Assembly: GCA_958496175.1 (NCBI GenBank)
Contig: OY292276.1
Location: forward strand, 15,518,001-15,582,000
Direction: 5' to 3'
Length of the DNA: 64,000 bases
Source of the DNA: Sisyra terminalis
Lineage: Eukaryota > Arthropoda > Insecta > Neuroptera > Sisyridae
This document shows positions 10,850 through 23,743 of the stretch, piece after piece. Position numbers and translations under genes: made by a program. The notes beneath the pieces are model-generated. The model was not told where the DNA came from. It searched no databases and saw only the letters and a program-made list of their open reading frames with translations. Every line of letters starts with the position of its first letter. The stretch's first letter is position 1.

Positions 10850-11527
10850 AAAATTTTAAGTTATACAAGAAACAATAGTTTTTTTTTTGTTCAGTAGAGG
10901 GGTTTTAGTATTCATAAAATGATTGTAGGCCACAATAATCATAGAGTAAACATATAACATGTATTTCATAACAGTCAGGTGATCAACTAAATATTGGGGA
11001 ATACAAATTCCTTGCCAGAAATCATGTTTCCCTCTTAATGAAATGAAAATCATATTGCTCTTTTGTTCTGGGGCCTCGGCCATGATTTCCTACATTTCCT
11101 ATGACATCTTATGAAGTACAAACTCTCTGGCCCCCCTGGCGAAAATTCAATTATATGGCTAGTTACATTACGGTCGTTCATCTCAACGTCTCCATCAGTT
11201 CGTCGATTAAATTGTTTAATTAATTCAATTCCATTGATCGGTTCAGAAGGTTCAGTTTTACAACTTATATTTGAGAGTTGTCAAATTAAGTTTGAATTTA
11301 CTTTATTCAAATAAACTATAATTTTAATGGGATGACTGTTTCAATTCATGGTAAGTGTTACATTTATACTTAGTAAAATAAGATTTTCATTCATCCATTC
11401 ATACGATTCATACCAAATGAATGTGACGAATTTGGAAAAATCGGCGTTACCAAGAAATGTAATCCTATCCAATTACTGCTTTTTTTACAAAGTGTTGTAG
11501 TTAGTAGTTACTAGTTAGTAGTGTTGT
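10850..11527. other. Non-coding stretch
   Basis: Contains open frames of 75 codons (minus, 10856-11083) and 67 codons (plus, 11111-11314) without recognisable motifs. A short GC-richer patch, CTGGCCCCCCTGGCG, at about 11127-11141 may be a transposon scrap. Confidence 0.35.
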
Positions 11528-12470
11528 AGGCAACCATTTTTTCAGCTATGAAATTGGGCTGCGGCCTATGTTCCTTAGTTTACTACTTAATATAACTTCG
11601 ACTCCTTCGACTTATGGTATATTTTAGTTTATTAACATAATTTAATATATTTTTTAAGATTCAAGTGACCAGAAAGACCAGGAATTTGAGGACACGGGCA
11701 GTTTTGTGTGGGTTGAAGAAAGTATCATCATTTTTGGAGATAAGTATGTAGTAAGTGTCAAAGTTTTTGAAACTTGTAAATATTGTTCTAATTGAATTTT
11801 TCGCTACACATGAAACTGATCGAAGACAACCGATATTTTTTCAATGGATTTGAAGTTTTCATCATTTCCAAATGGACGTTTGAAGAATGGATACGGTTCG
11901 TTCGAGAATCAACAATCAAATTCATCGAAGATATAATTTCCACAATTTGTATCTACCGAGAAGTACCCTAATGTATTTACTACAACAATTAGTGGTGTAA
12001 ATTGTGTTTCAATAATTCAGTGAACGTGTAGTATTATTGTGATTTAAGTGATAAATAATCAAAATATCAAAATTATTTCTTTTATTGTATTATTTTTTTT
12101 ATTGCATATATAGGTATTATTATTGTAGAGTAGACCAATAAAAATCTCTTATTATTAATATATCAAAAAATCAAAAACTATTTTATTTAATTAATATTTC
12201 TATATGATTGCAGCCATTCATAATTTATTTAAACAATTTATACAGAAAGCTCTTATTGTATTATTGTATAAATTTAAATGATATTTTACATTAATAAATT
12301 TATTTTAATAAAATTCATTGTTTCAATTCGATTTATCCCATCCATCCTCTTAAATTTTATATTTCAGAGTTTTTTTTACAGTTTGAATACATAGATGAGT
12401 TAAATTAATACATCGATAAGGTAAGTAAGGTAGATACAAAGTTTTTCGATAGATTAATTATCGAATAAGA
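11528..12470 (+). repeat. Long dispersed repeat, copy A (inverted partner at 27.6-28.3 kb)
   Basis: Matching landmarks in order: AGGCAACCATTT at the start; GAAATTGGGCTGCGG; GGATTTGAAGTTTTCATCAT; AATGGACGTTTGA; GAGAATCAACAATCAAATTC; TGTTTCAATAATTCAGTGAA; AATTCATTGTTTCAATTCG; ATTTTATATTTCAGAG; AATTAATACATCGATAAGG. The partner copy is reverse-complemented and shorter in the middle. Copy A has an open stretch ending in a stop at about 11972 (FEEWIRFVREST) that I cannot assign. A smaller repeat is embedded at 12079-12166. This is probably an old transposon; class unknown. Confidence 0.75.
12079..12166 (+). repeat. Short dispersed repeat shared with 58737-58806
   Basis: Both places carry TTTCTTTTATTGTAT, a short TA-rich spacer, then GTAGAGTAGACCAATAAAAA and TTATTATTAATA. 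Probably the tail of an unidentified retroposon. Confidence 0.65.
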
Positions 12471-12882
12471 CGATAAAAGCCAATATCGAAAAATATCTTA
12501 ACTTTTCGATATACTTATTCCCTGTAATTAATAATAAATATTACATATAACGTTAGAGGATACTATTCAAATACAAGTTTATTTTTTTTCGAAAAAGGGG
12601 ATGAAGGATCCTAGGGGTCCTAGGGATCCTAGTGAACCGACCAATGAAATTGAATCAATTGATTCGACCGATTCGTGTCGATTAAAGACCATAATGAAAC
12701 TAGCTACATAGTTGGGTATTGCCATCTACAGCTGATCGCATGTTTTTCGAGCTCCCCTCCCTGTCACTGTCAAATATATTTCTGAACTACAATCAAGTCA
12801 ACAGAAATTGTAATGAAATCAAAAATAAGGGTTTTTAAATCTAGTCTAATTATATATTAACCTAAACTAATGATGCTTTAAG
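12471..12882 (+). other. 5' region of the TM2 gene with short palindromes
   Basis: At 12606-12632 GATCCTAG words are repeated head to tail (GGATCCTAGGGG then TCCTAGGGATCCTAG). At 12651-12664 GAATCAATTGATTC is a perfect palindrome. No TATA box is clear before the ATG at 12883. Confidence 0.4.
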
Positions 12883-13565
12883 ATGTATTTTTCTGTAATT
12901 ATAATTTTAGTTATTATTTCTATCGTTTCTACCATTTCTTTTGCATATAATTGTGATAATTTATTAATGGGACAGTATTTATGTCCTGATCCTGAATATG
13001 ATTTGATAGATCCAAAAACGCAACAAATCAGAGGATGTACCAAAGAAAATAAAGCTCGCAGTATGTGTACCCAACCAATAGATTTATAATTTTTCATTTA
13101 TTTATTCTATTTTTCAGTACAATGTATCGCAGTCGAAGGGATAATATGTGATGAAACAAAAAATTCCACATTTACGAGGGAAGTGAATTGTAAATGGACG
13201 TAAGTTATTTACATCAGTAGTAAAAGAAGTTTTTATTCTCAAAAATTTATTTTAGGAACGGTTATTCGTTTGAAACAGCTCTACTGTTGTCTGTGTTTTT
13301 GGGAATGTTTGGAGCTGATCGTTTTTATTTAGGATATCCAGGATTAGGATTATTGAAATTTTGCACGTTTGGCTTTATGTTTATTGGCCAATTAATTGAT
13401 ATTTTATTGATTGCCACCCAAACTGTAGGACCTGCAGACGGTTCATCATATGTGATTTCATATTATGGAGCCGGTATTCAAATCATTCAAAGTGACAATT
13501 TTACGTACAGATTACCCCGTGATGACTGGAATATACCCTCCATTATTGAAAGGGATGAAACATAA
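12883..13565 (+). CDS. TM2-domain membrane protein, TM2D1 type
   Basis: Small two-pass membrane protein of the TM2D family, which in flies acts in Notch-related signalling. Exons 12883-13060, 13118-13199 and 13256-13565, all GT-AG with consistent phases, giving 189 aa. A signal peptide covers about residues 1-22 (MYFSVIIILVIISI). Next comes a cysteine-containing luminal part (NCDNLLMGQYLCPDPEYD, then CIAVEGIICD), then the TM2 domain: LSVFLGMFGADRFYLGYPG with the family DRF motif at 108-110, and a second hydrophobic segment to about 142. The C-terminal stretch VGPADGSSYVISYYG matches the TM2D1 branch (human TM2D1, fly amaretto/CG10795) rather than TM2D2 or TM2D3. Polyadenylation signal near 13634. 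Orthology is judged from remembered family patterns. Confidence 0.9.
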
Positions 13566-14006
13566 ATATACTTACAAAAATTACAACTAGAAGTGTATAA
13601 GTACTGATAATATTAATAATTAAATAAGATGTAAATAAACTGTATTGTACATAAATTATTAAAAATTTTATGATTTTGATTTTGGCTGTAAATAATTTTA
13701 ACACTCCTTGTTATATTTATCTAAACGAACTCTTTAAATCGACGAAACCAGTTTTTGCATTTGTAAAAGTGAGGTTATATTTACACAAAACACATTGCAA
13801 TTGAATTTCGAAGAAGAAGGTTTGAGTAACTTTTTTAAATATATTTATTAAAATTATAATCCATGTTAATAAAACCACAAAGAATAATTAGAATTTTATG
13901 TAGTGATAGTAAGTTACATGGTTTTTAAGTTAAAACGATTGCTTAAAGACTTAGCGGCCAACGTTTTTATGTGCTAAATTTTCTAGTCCGTGTATTTTCC
14001 AACACA
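13566..14006 (+). other. Intergenic spacer between TM2D1-like and PUS1-like genes
   Basis: Holds the 3' end of the TM2 gene (AATAAA near 13634) and the presumed promoter of the next gene. No further gene seen. Confidence 0.5.
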
Positions 14007-15734
14007 ATGAGCGAATCGATAGAAGAAAAAACTCCACGTTATGATGGTCGTGTTAAAAAGCGTAAATGGGAAAGTCGTATTATTACCGAAGAAGAAAAAC
14101 GATTGCGAGCGGATTTTGAACGGATAAAACGTAGGAAATTTGCCTTACTGTTATCGTACTCGGGGATTAATTATTTCGGAATGCAAAGGTATTGGTTTCT
14201 GGATTAACATTTTAAGTAAATATCTACTCCTCTATTTTACAGGAATCCTGGAATGAAGACTATTGAAGAGGATTTACTAAACGGACTGTTAAAATCCGAG
14301 TTAATAACAGAGGAAGCGTTTAAACAAATTCAAACGATTCAATTTCAAAGAGCAGCTCGCACCGATAAAGGTGTCTCGGCTGCTCAACAAGTTGTTTCTT
14401 TAAAACTACGTAATTATTTATTATTTTCGCTATAATTTGGACCGACGATATATGGTTCGACTTCATTTTTACTGCTACCTCTATGGTTTATAGCTCACAT
14501 CTCGAATGGTACAGATTTTCTCTTAGCCTCTTACCTCTCGAAATTTTTGTATCACTTTAACGATATAAAATCTTTTTATCTTCTTAAAGTTAAGAGATTT
14601 AATGTTAGCTAATATTTTGGTCGTTTCAGTAAAAAAAAATACTTTCTGAGGACACAAAAGTTTCAAACGGCACTGCTGAAGAAAAGCATGCATACCTCGT
14701 TTGGCAGATATGAGCTATACCTACTCAACGGGGTATACTTTCTCTTACTCATTGTTTTACAATAGGGGCACTAAAAATGAAATCCATGAAATTTTATATC
14801 GTCAGTCATGAAGATACTAACACAATTCCTTAATGTTCCTGTTTAATTTTTAGCGGAGACAATTACTTTAGAACAAATTAATTTACATTTACCAGAAGAC
14901 ATTCGAGTTTTCTCGTTTAAAAGGGTCACAAAAGGATTCAATAGTAAATCCCAATGTGATGCCAGAACATATATGTATTTGTTACCCACTTTTTCCTTCG
15001 CATCTAACGATGATACGTTAGATTTGGAATCTATAAAAAGCTATCGATCCTCTGATGAAGTATTAGAAAAAGTTAACTCGGTCTTAAAATTATTTGTTGG
15101 TACCAAAAATTTTCACAATTTTACATCAAAAAAGAAATTTATTGATCCTAGTGCAAACCGATATATTGTTTCGTTCGAATGTGAAAAACCGTTTATTTCC
15201 AATGATATAGAATTCGCTATTATTAAAGTTAAAGGTTAATATTTATATAATATATTACTTTTTAATTATATATACTATTCGATGTATTATATACTATGTT
15301 TCCATATTTTAGGTCAAAGTTTCATGTTGCACCAAATCCGAAAAATGATAGGCTTAGCTCTTGCTGTTGTTCGAGGATTGACAGGGACGGAAACTATCGA
15401 AAAATCGTGGACTCCGACTAGAATCGATGTTCCTATGGCACCAGGATTAGGGCTTGTTCTGGATCAGGTGCATTATGATCGTTATAATGAACGTTATGGG
15501 AAAGACGGTATACACGATAAGCTTGACTGGATGGAAGTTAAGGATAAAGTTCAAGAATTTAAAGAAAAGCATATTTATCCTAATATAATTGAAACCGAAA
15601 TTAAAGAAAATTCTATGTTTACGTGGTTGCAAACTTTACCACTTCATACTTATGACGTGAGAGAAGGTGATAATTTGGATCAATCGGAAAATGACAAAAA
15701 TGATAATGATGCATCTTCTGATAACGAAGATTGA
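14007..15734 (+). CDS. Pus1: tRNA pseudouridine synthase, PUS1/TruA family
   Basis: Converts uridine to pseudouridine in tRNAs (positions 27/28 in the family) and other RNAs, in nucleus or mitochondria. Exons 14007-14188, 14243-14409, 14854-15234 and 15313-15734 are phase-compatible GT-AG joins, 383 aa. The frame is also open from 13971, but there is no upstream ATG; the ATG at 14007 is the first. The basic N-terminus (RVKKRKW) could act as a nuclear signal. ALLLSYSGINYFGMQR is the TruA entry strand. RAARTDKGVSAAQQVVSL holds the catalytic Asp at residue 102. QCDARTYMYLLPTF and FMLHQIRKMIGLALAVVRG are strong PUS1 signatures. The acidic tail (ENDKNDNDASSDNED) ends the protein. AATAAA is near 15900. 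Confidence 0.93.
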
Positions 15735-17424
15735 AGCAATCATTTTGTTTTATAAAATGATTATCTACTTTGAATGTCGATACGTAAATAGATATGCTGG
15801 AAACAGTTTGATTAATTTTATTTTTACGAAATGAATATTTCTATGATATTTATCATATATGTAACCTACATATTCTTTGAATGTATCACAATTCTTTGTA
15901 ATAAATTAAGTTTGTTTTACATGTCTTGATCTTGATTTTTCAGCTATATAACCTAAAGACTGATAACAAAAGAATGGCTTTTAATTTTTGTTTAATTAAC
16001 TCAACTTAATTGTGTTCCAATCTGATAAACTACAACAATGTACCAACAATGGAATGGTTGTTTTATAGGAATAGATGTATGTCAGATAACACAAATATCT
16101 AATTATCTATTTTACATATCTATGGCTTTATGTTTTTCATTTTTATCCTTTTTCATAACTAACGTAGAATAACGAAAAGTCCTTCAAAACAATTGTTCAA
16201 CTATTTAATTGTAGATATTAGACCGACACAATAGCTATTAGCGCTAAAAACTACTAAAATAGAATGTCTACTAAATTTCGACAATATACGTGATTAAATT
16301 GGTCTTTGCCTGTGTATAGTATAGGGTATAGTTAATAAGAGGAAAAAGAATTAATTAGGGGCCATAAATAAAATTGTAAATCATTTCACAGCGGGAATAG
16401 AAGTTGAAAGTAGTGAAACTTTTCTTACGTAGTGTATAAATAGTTCCTTACAGTAATGATTTCTATACCTACGATCTGTGCATGTTTATTCGAAGATTTG
16501 AAGTAATACCCCTCCTAGTATCTATACCAATTCATTACCAGTTATATATACTAAGAAAAGGTAGTTTAGATTTTCCGTGGTGAACAAATATTGTAGAATT
16601 TGAAGGTGAAAATAAAATAACCGCTAAATAAATCTTATTAGAAAATACATCCTATTCTCCTTCCTCTCCCTAAAATTGAATCGAAAATTTAGAAAAATAT
16701 AAGCCAATAAACTAGTATACAGTTTGATAACCAAACTGTTAGTTGGGTTGCATAAGCTGTTCTAACTTAAAAATCTCGATGCCTAATACTCTTTTATTTT
16801 ATATTCTTCTGTGCAATTTATTTTTGTTATATAATTTAGTAATATTGCATTTGTTTGCTAAACGAAATACTATTGATAAAGATGCTGAAATTTGAATTAG
16901 ATTATTCTTATACGGAATTAAAACCTATTAATTTTACCTTCGATAATTTAGCCTGCTTGTGCATCTTATTTCATAAACTTCCAAACAATTAAGGATCACA
17001 AAATTTTTAGAAATTAAGTTTTAAATATTTTTAAAACATTCAAAATAAGATTAAAATTAGGGTTAACAAAGTGTTTAAATCGTACTCAAAATTAATTTTA
17101 TATTATATCTTTAACAGAAATAAATTTCTTTTAAAAAATACCTCAATTTCAGTGTTTAATATAAAGTACTACTAGAAATTTTTAATCAAAAATTTTAATT
17201 AGGCATTCTGAAACCACTATCTCTAAATATAATAGTTTTAATACCACCAAAAATGCTTACATCATCAATATTATAATTCTTGGATCATTGTTTGATATAG
17301 TTGCGGATATTCAATTTCTTCATTAGTCAAGAAAAATGGTAAAAACTCAAATACCTTGAAATTCTTTAAGTTTTCAAAAATATATTCTTTGAGCAAAATC
17401 ATTTATGAAATTGCCAATAGCAAT
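15735..17424. other. Intergenic stretch
   Basis: AT-rich with no recognised gene. The PUS1 polyadenylation signal lies at about 15900. Confidence 0.5.
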
Positions 17425-17492
17425 TTGCTGCCCCATTTGCATTTGCCGCCCGGAGCCATGGCCCCCTCGGTACCCACCATGCTACGCTACTG
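17425..17492. mobile_element. hAT-type terminus relic
   Basis: The right edge reverse-complemented starts CAGTAGCGTAGCATGGTGGG, the CAGTGGCGTAGC-like end of the hAT element at 1098-1808 with a GC-rich subterminal patch behind it. No left end or target duplication was found. It is probably a solo end. Confidence 0.5.
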
Positions 17493-18795
17493 TGAATCTA
17501 TAAACATTTATGCTTATTGTCATTTTTGTGTTAATACCACTTTTTTGTTTTAATTAACGGTTTTCGATGAAAGATTTTTGCAACGAAAACTTAGTGACCA
17601 TATTGTTAAAAAAGGTTTGATTTTTTTGTGGTTAAATTATTTTTAATTGGACAAAGAATAGAGTCGCTAATATATTATACAAAATTTGCAAAAGGAACAA
17701 GAAAAGTTTAATAAAGTTTAAAACTTACAACTGAAATATGACTATAAAGAAAATGTAAAATTTTAGTGAACAAATGGTTATACGAGTAATCACATTAAGA
17801 AATACATTTTTCATATTTAGTAGAATTGCTTTTGAGTTTTAGAAAAGTAAGAAAAATGTTCATTTTATGACTCACCCTTATTTTTAATCGGTAATAAATT
17901 TTTTTATCTAACAATAACACAATTTTTTTAAGATATATAGTATTTAAATAATATACTCCTTTTTTGTCGTTCTCTTAATTATGCAGTGATAGAAAGTTTT
18001 TGAATCTTAAAAACCGTTATACTTGAGATACTACATTGAAAAATAATTAAATCTATATTCTTCGAGCATTTATTAACTGTTGAACGGTTGAATCCTTTGT
18101 CAAGTTATAATTATAAAACAATTATAATTATACGCAACAAATTGTATTTTATTAGCGTTTATAGTCTTTTAATTGGAATTTTCTATAAAATAAGTATTTG
18201 CCTAGAATATAGGTACTAGGATCACAATTACGGACAAAGTTGCTAGACTTTCATTTATGCTTAAGAAGAAAATACTAATAGATATACTATATTGGACAAA
18301 TTTAATATTAATTGAAAACTGGCAACTTGAATATTAGTTTGATTAAGAAAATAATATATTACAAAATCTTAAATATTTCAAAAACGTCGACAGGTTAAAT
18401 ATTATATAACAATAAACTATTTATGTAACTTTCCATTGTGCAAAAGTAAATTCAAGGTCTTAAATTATTGGGATAATCATTAAAACTTACATCCACTTTG
18501 ATACCCAATAAACCATTGAATATTGCAATACATCTGAGGGTGCACCTTGACCTAGAATTATGTAACTAAGATTACTTAAAAAAAACTTACAATAAAATTC
18601 GTACTAGTATTTTCAGTAATAAAATGAATATCATCTATAAAAATTTACATACATTCTCAATACTTTATACAACATCAATATGTTTTGTTCCATTATTAAA
18701 TTGCTTAATGTCGCTCGTCTCGAGATACTAATGTCAATTTTAAAACCAGATTTAAAAACTGGAAATAATAATTAACAAAAAACCTTTACCGCCAG
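17493..18795. other. Intergenic stretch upstream of the first P450
   Basis: AT-rich, nothing recognised. Confidence 0.45.
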
Positions 18796-18804
18796 TATAT
18801 AAAA
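18796..18804 (+). promoter_or_regulatory. Probable TATA box of the first P450 gene
   Basis: TATATAAAA lies 75-83 bp upstream of the ATG at 18879, a reasonable distance for a short 5' leader. Confidence 0.5.
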
Positions 18805-18878
18805 GAAATTAAAGAAATAATTCACGGCATTTTAATAGAGGTAGTCTTTTTCACTTGAATCGTTACTTAATTTGAATT

Positions 18879-21800
18879 ATGTTACTCATAATATCAGACT
18901 TTCTTCACAATCATACTTTAACAAATATTTCGATTGCAATATTTGTATGTTTGATTGCTTTGTGGCCAAAATACCGTCAACATTGGCAACGACATATTTG
19001 GAAAGCAACTGCTAATATTCCTGGTCCTCGCCAACTTCCTATTATTGGAAATTTATATTTGTTCACTGGTTCTCGAGGTACTTATATTATACAAAGTGTC
19101 AAGCATTAGATTAAACTATTTCTGCTATTTTTTTTTTGTATATTTAATAGAGAAATTATTTCAACTATTTCGAAATTTTTCTAAAACTTATAGAAAAAGA
19201 TTTAAGCTATGGATGATAAATATTTGCGTCATTTTTTTGAAACATCCAGATGACGTGCAGGTACCAATGTGAATGTAAAAATCAAACCGATATATTTCAA
19301 GTAAAATGTGTTTTCTTTTAATACAGAAACTTTTTTCTAATCCACATCAAGTTAGAAAAAATAGATGGCTTTATGATGCTATTATGGGACAGTTTGTAAA
19401 TAAAGGACTTCTTACAGTTGAGGGTAATTTGATATTACCACATTTAAGTCCAAAGTAATTTAATAAAAATTTTTATAAAGTACATCGTTGGAAACCACAA
19501 CGTAAAATGCTAAGCCATGCTTTCAGCACAGTTAAGTCAAAAGATTATTTAATTACATCATACAAATGGATTGATCATTTTATCAATGATTTAAAAAGTA
19601 AACCAAGTGAATTTGTAAGTGATTTAGAATACGTTAACATATTTTCGTTGGCTGCAGTCTGTGGTAAGCTGAACAATGCTTTCTTAAGAATAAAATGTAC
19701 ATTTACATATGTTCTAACTTTAACTTTCAGAGAACATTTTGGGCTGGAAATTTGAATTATCATCATCTGATTATCAGGATTATACAAACGCGTTGCTAAA
19801 GTAAATATATTTTTACAATAAAACCAAAAATATCCTTACATACACTTTAGTTATACACTTTTCATATTTTCATATAGATGCCACGATACCGTCACTTACC
19901 GGTCTTTACGGCCATGGTTCTACAATCAAGCTTTATTTGATATTACTCCAAAAGGTCGTGAAACAGTTGTTACAAATTATGAATTACACAAACTGGCAAA
20001 TAAAGTTATAAGTGGTCGTTTGAAGGACTGGGAAGAAAATTCGAATTTAGAAAAAAATGATAATAAAAGGCTGTTTTGTGTACTAGATTTATTAATACAA
20101 AATAAAATGAAGATTGTTGATATGGCGGATGAAGTACTAACATTTATAATTGCAGTAAATATTTTTAAAAATGTCGTGATATTTTAAAAACCAAAAGTTT
20201 TAATGAAAACCTAACTTTTATTTTTTAGGGGAATGACACTACTCGGAATACTATACAATACCTGTTTCTAGTCTTAGCTAGTATGCCTAAAATACAAGTA
20301 AGTATATTTTTACTTTTCTGCCAGTTTATGTAAGTAGATATTAAGTACGGATGAATTTAAATTTTAAAATTACGGGGGAAAGGACGAAATTATGAATTAT
20401 TTGAAATTTAATGCCATTGAGCATACTCTCAAAATATTCTAAGAAAAGAATCAGATAAAAAGTTCACATGTCGTGGAACCAAATCAAATTCAAAAAATTT
20501 GTTTGTCTTTAAGTTTACCATTATTACAAAAATACGTAATGTTTTGACCAATTAGTGAGTAAATTATTAAATAGTGTGCAGAATTCAAAAATCAATCCTT
20601 TTATCCTTTAAATATATACCCTCAACTACACGGGCAAATCCAGGATTTTTTTCTGAGAGGGGCACAAGGAGTGGACGAGCCAAAAAATCAACAATAACTG
20701 TTAATTCAAATGTTTAATAAAGACAATTTTCTTTTATGTTTCCTGCTAAAGATGTCCAGCTTTTCTTTAGTGTCCATTTTTGCCACAACCTTTTCTTATT
20801 CTTTCTGTTATTTTATTTATATATTTCAACAACTCTGTTTATTTGATTTGTGTCTGAGTATGTACTGTGATGGAATATCCACAGTACACAAAAACACCAT
20901 CTGGGGCAGGGGGACACGTGCCCCCTTTCTAAATCCTTCTAAATTTAGTACATGGTCACTACCGTTGAAGGGACATGAACCACTTTGTTCAAAAACTAAA
21001 TAAAAATCTCATAAAAATTTAAGTTTCCTTAATTTTCTTAAGGAACTATAATCAAATAAATTTTACATATTATGTTTTATATTTCTTATTGTGATTTATA
21101 TACTTTACAAAAATGATATATAGCATATATCACACAAAAGGTGTTCTTTTTCTTTTGTTTCAGAAACGTATTTACGAAGAAATACAAGCTGTTTCAGATG
21201 ATAAAGACTATAATTTTGATTATGATGATTTAAAGAAACTCCCTTATTTGGAAATGTGTATTAAGGAAACTTTACGCCTATATCCATCAATACCAATGGT
21301 CCTCCGGGATTTAGTAGAAGATTTAGAATTAGGTAAGCATTATATAAACCAGTAGCTTTCATCGGAAAGTAGTATCGTCTCCATTAGGTGCTGGAACTTT
21401 CCGAGGTAGTGTTTATACCATATGAACGTTAAAGTATATTTTCTTTAAAACAAATGGTTCCTTGGTGAATTATTAGTAATATTTAAAAAGTGAAGATTCG
21501 TGAATTTATGAACAATATTTTAATGATTTGCATAATAATGGACCAAGAATATAATCATTTTTTTTCTTCTTAACGTGGTGATTCATAAAAGGTTGGGAAA
21601 GATTTTTTAGCGAAAATTTTCAATTAGATTCATAATAACTACCTTTTTTCTGTTTTAATTTTATGCTCTACCTTATAAATTTAACTATTTAATTCAATTT
21701 ATAGATGATGTCACTCTTCCTGCTGGAATTCCTTGTATCATTGGCATTTTTGATCTTCACCGCAATCCAGATTTTTGGCCAAATCCAGATGTGTTTGACC

Positions 21801-22107
21801 CTGATAGATTTTTACCAGAGAATGTGGCCGCACGACATCCCTATGCTTATCTCCCATTTGGTGGAGGGCCAAGAAATTGTATAGGTTGGTATATGACGTA
21901 TACAAAACTTAATTTTATGACCAATAAAATATTACTGAAATCTTAGGTAAAAAGTATGCGATTATGACGGCTAAGGCTTTCGTATGTAAATTTTTGCGAC
22001 ATTATTGGTTGGAACCAGTGGATACTCCGGAAGATATCACATTTATAATTGATATGTTTTTGAGAACAAAAGAAAAATTTTCCATTCGTATGATAAGACG
22101 TTCCTAA
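18879..22107 (+). CDS. Cytochrome P450, CYP4 clan, tandem copy 1
   Basis: ER-bound haem monooxygenase. Ten exons: 18879-19077, 19151-19260, 19327-19423, 19481-19663, 19731-19800, 19878-20154, 20229-20297, 21164-21332, 21705-21884, 21947-22107; 504 aa, normal P450 length. An N-terminal membrane anchor (IAIFVCLIALWP) and hinge IPGPRQLPIIGN are present. The I-helix AGNDTT spans 312-317, with the acid-alcohol pair intact. K-helix ETLR is at 370-373. The PERF-like [10 protein letters not shown] follows, then the haem loop FGGGPRNCIG with ligand Cys450. DEVLTFIIAGNDTT places it in clan 4, but the Glu of the CYP4 EGHDTT motif that binds haem covalently is Ala here. Intron 7 (866 nt) carries a hAT-like insertion. 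A paralogue lies directly downstream. The substrate is unknown. Confidence 0.93.
20628..20940 (+). mobile_element. hAT-like non-autonomous element in P450 intron 7
   Basis: The left part reads GGGCAAATCCAGGATTTTTT then CTGAGAGGGGCAC. The right part contains GGGGCAGGGGGACACGTGCC followed by CCCTTTCTAAATCC. These GGGGCAC/GTGCCCC blocks resemble subterminal parts of hAT elements whose ends read CAGGGGCGGATCCAGGATTT. Exact ends and duplication were not resolved. It is intronic and does not interrupt coding. Confidence 0.4.
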
Positions 22108-22848
22108 TGTGTTGATTTTAATATTTATCCATATTTATTGTTTCAATTTTCTACTTTTATTATTATTGTTTCAGTAAAAATGAAAACTTGTAAACATTTT
22201 AAGAATTTAGACCTACATAATATATTGTAATTTATTGAAATCATAAATTGTCGTTTTTATAAAACTAAAAACCTAACTAAACCAGAATTAAGGTTCCTAT
22301 TTAATAAAAATTAGTAAAAAATAAATATAATTTTTTTTTTTGCAGAATAATAATGAGATTTATTTGTAAAATGTTAAATAATTAAATTATGTTTAAATAT
22401 TTATTGTTGCATATTTTACAAAGTAGGTATAAAGTATTTGACAATGGCTGTTGAAGTAGCTTTGAAAAATTTTCAAAATTTAATAATGATAACGATGTTC
22501 TAAAATTATATAATGATTTTTAGAATTAAAAAAATAGTACATAAAGAATATTTTTTTTGAACCATTATCTTTTGCACTAGATCAGCAATTTGCTACTATA
22601 TCATGGTTGTGATAACAGGCTGGCTACTGGTTTTTGAAAGTTTCTTGAACCAATTGAACCAAAGAGTATGAAAAAGAGAACCTGAAATTTAAATAGCGGA
22701 ATATTTAAATAAAAACGAATAAGAAAGTTCAAGAACAACAAAACAAGGTCCTAGTTGACCAAAAAAAGAAAATTTCGGAAATTAAGGGAAGAACCAAAAA
22801 GAAGAAGATCATACTACAAATTTTGTATAACACTTTGACCCATAGCCT
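22108..22848. other. Intergenic stretch between P450 copies, first part
   Basis: Holds the 3' end of P450 copy 1 (AATAAA near 22319) followed by AT-rich sequence. Nothing else recognised before the copia relic. Confidence 0.45.
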
Positions 22849-23065
22849 GTTGAAGGAGCACTTTTTAGTCCTGAAGCAAATGAATGGCGAAAAGCGATGA
22901 TAAAAGAATGCGAAACATTCACAAAAAGTGGAAACTGGATTATCGTCGATCGTCCTTAGGGGAAGAAAATTTTCCGATCAAAATGGGTTCTACGAACGCC
23001 GTACAATTCGAATGGAAAAGTAGAACGTCGAAAAGCTAAATTTGTCACGAAAAGTTTATTGGTTG
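22849..23065 (+). pseudogene. Ty1/copia reverse-transcriptase N-terminal relic
   Basis: One frame reads SPEANEWRKAMIKECETF, then GNWIIVDRP, an in-frame stop, then FRSKWVLRTPYNSNGKVER and RKAKFVTKS. This is the characteristic start of the copia RT domain (EW..AM..E, W.LV..P, KWV.R.K, G...R.KARLV.KG). The stop codon and the absence of the rest of pol mark a dead fragment. It lies between the tandem P450 genes. Confidence 0.8.
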
Positions 23066-23606
23066 GAATCAGTTGGAATGATTTAATTGTCACTAAATAA
23101 TTATAAACAAGCATACTTTTAAGAAATAGGTTTACAAACGTGAAATCGAGGAAATGTGTGGTAGATTAATAAACATTTGTCTTGTATTATAGAAATTCCA
23201 ATAAAATATTCCAAAATATAATAATCACAGTATATCCAGTATATAGAATAAAATATATAGAAATGATGCGTATATTTGGTTACTACCAGTTACTACGTTA
23301 AAATATATCTATAACGACATTTACCAATTTAATATTAATAATTCACAATCAAAGGAATTACTCTTATCGCTTTAATTTTAACAAACAATGCATTTTAAAA
23401 TGCAAATAGCGTTTCAATAAAGTCAAAATATTGTAATTACCCAAAAGCAACTATGGATTAATCAAAACAGCACAATTAACAATTAAAATCCAATATTTAA
23501 ATTTTAACAATACAAAAAGAAAAAGGAGGCCGACTTTTTACTTATCATTAATAATATGCAAAACAACAAAATTCGATTAAAAATTTAAAATTTGCATAGC
23601 GAAATT
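23066..23606. other. Intergenic stretch upstream of the second P450
   Basis: AT-rich, nothing recognised. Confidence 0.45.
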
Positions 23607-23614
23607 TATAAAAG
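23607..23614 (+). promoter_or_regulatory. Probable TATA box of the second P450 gene
   Basis: TATAAAAG lies 130 bp upstream of the ATG at 23744. Confidence 0.5.
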
Positions 23615-23743
23615 AGCATAATTCAACAATGTTATACTAAAATCATATAAAAACAATAAAACACTTTTGTATTTCTGAGTTCTGTATTTTTGAAATTTTG
23701 CCTTTAGTTTTGTTATTTTTAAATGGTCTGAACGGTCTGAACT

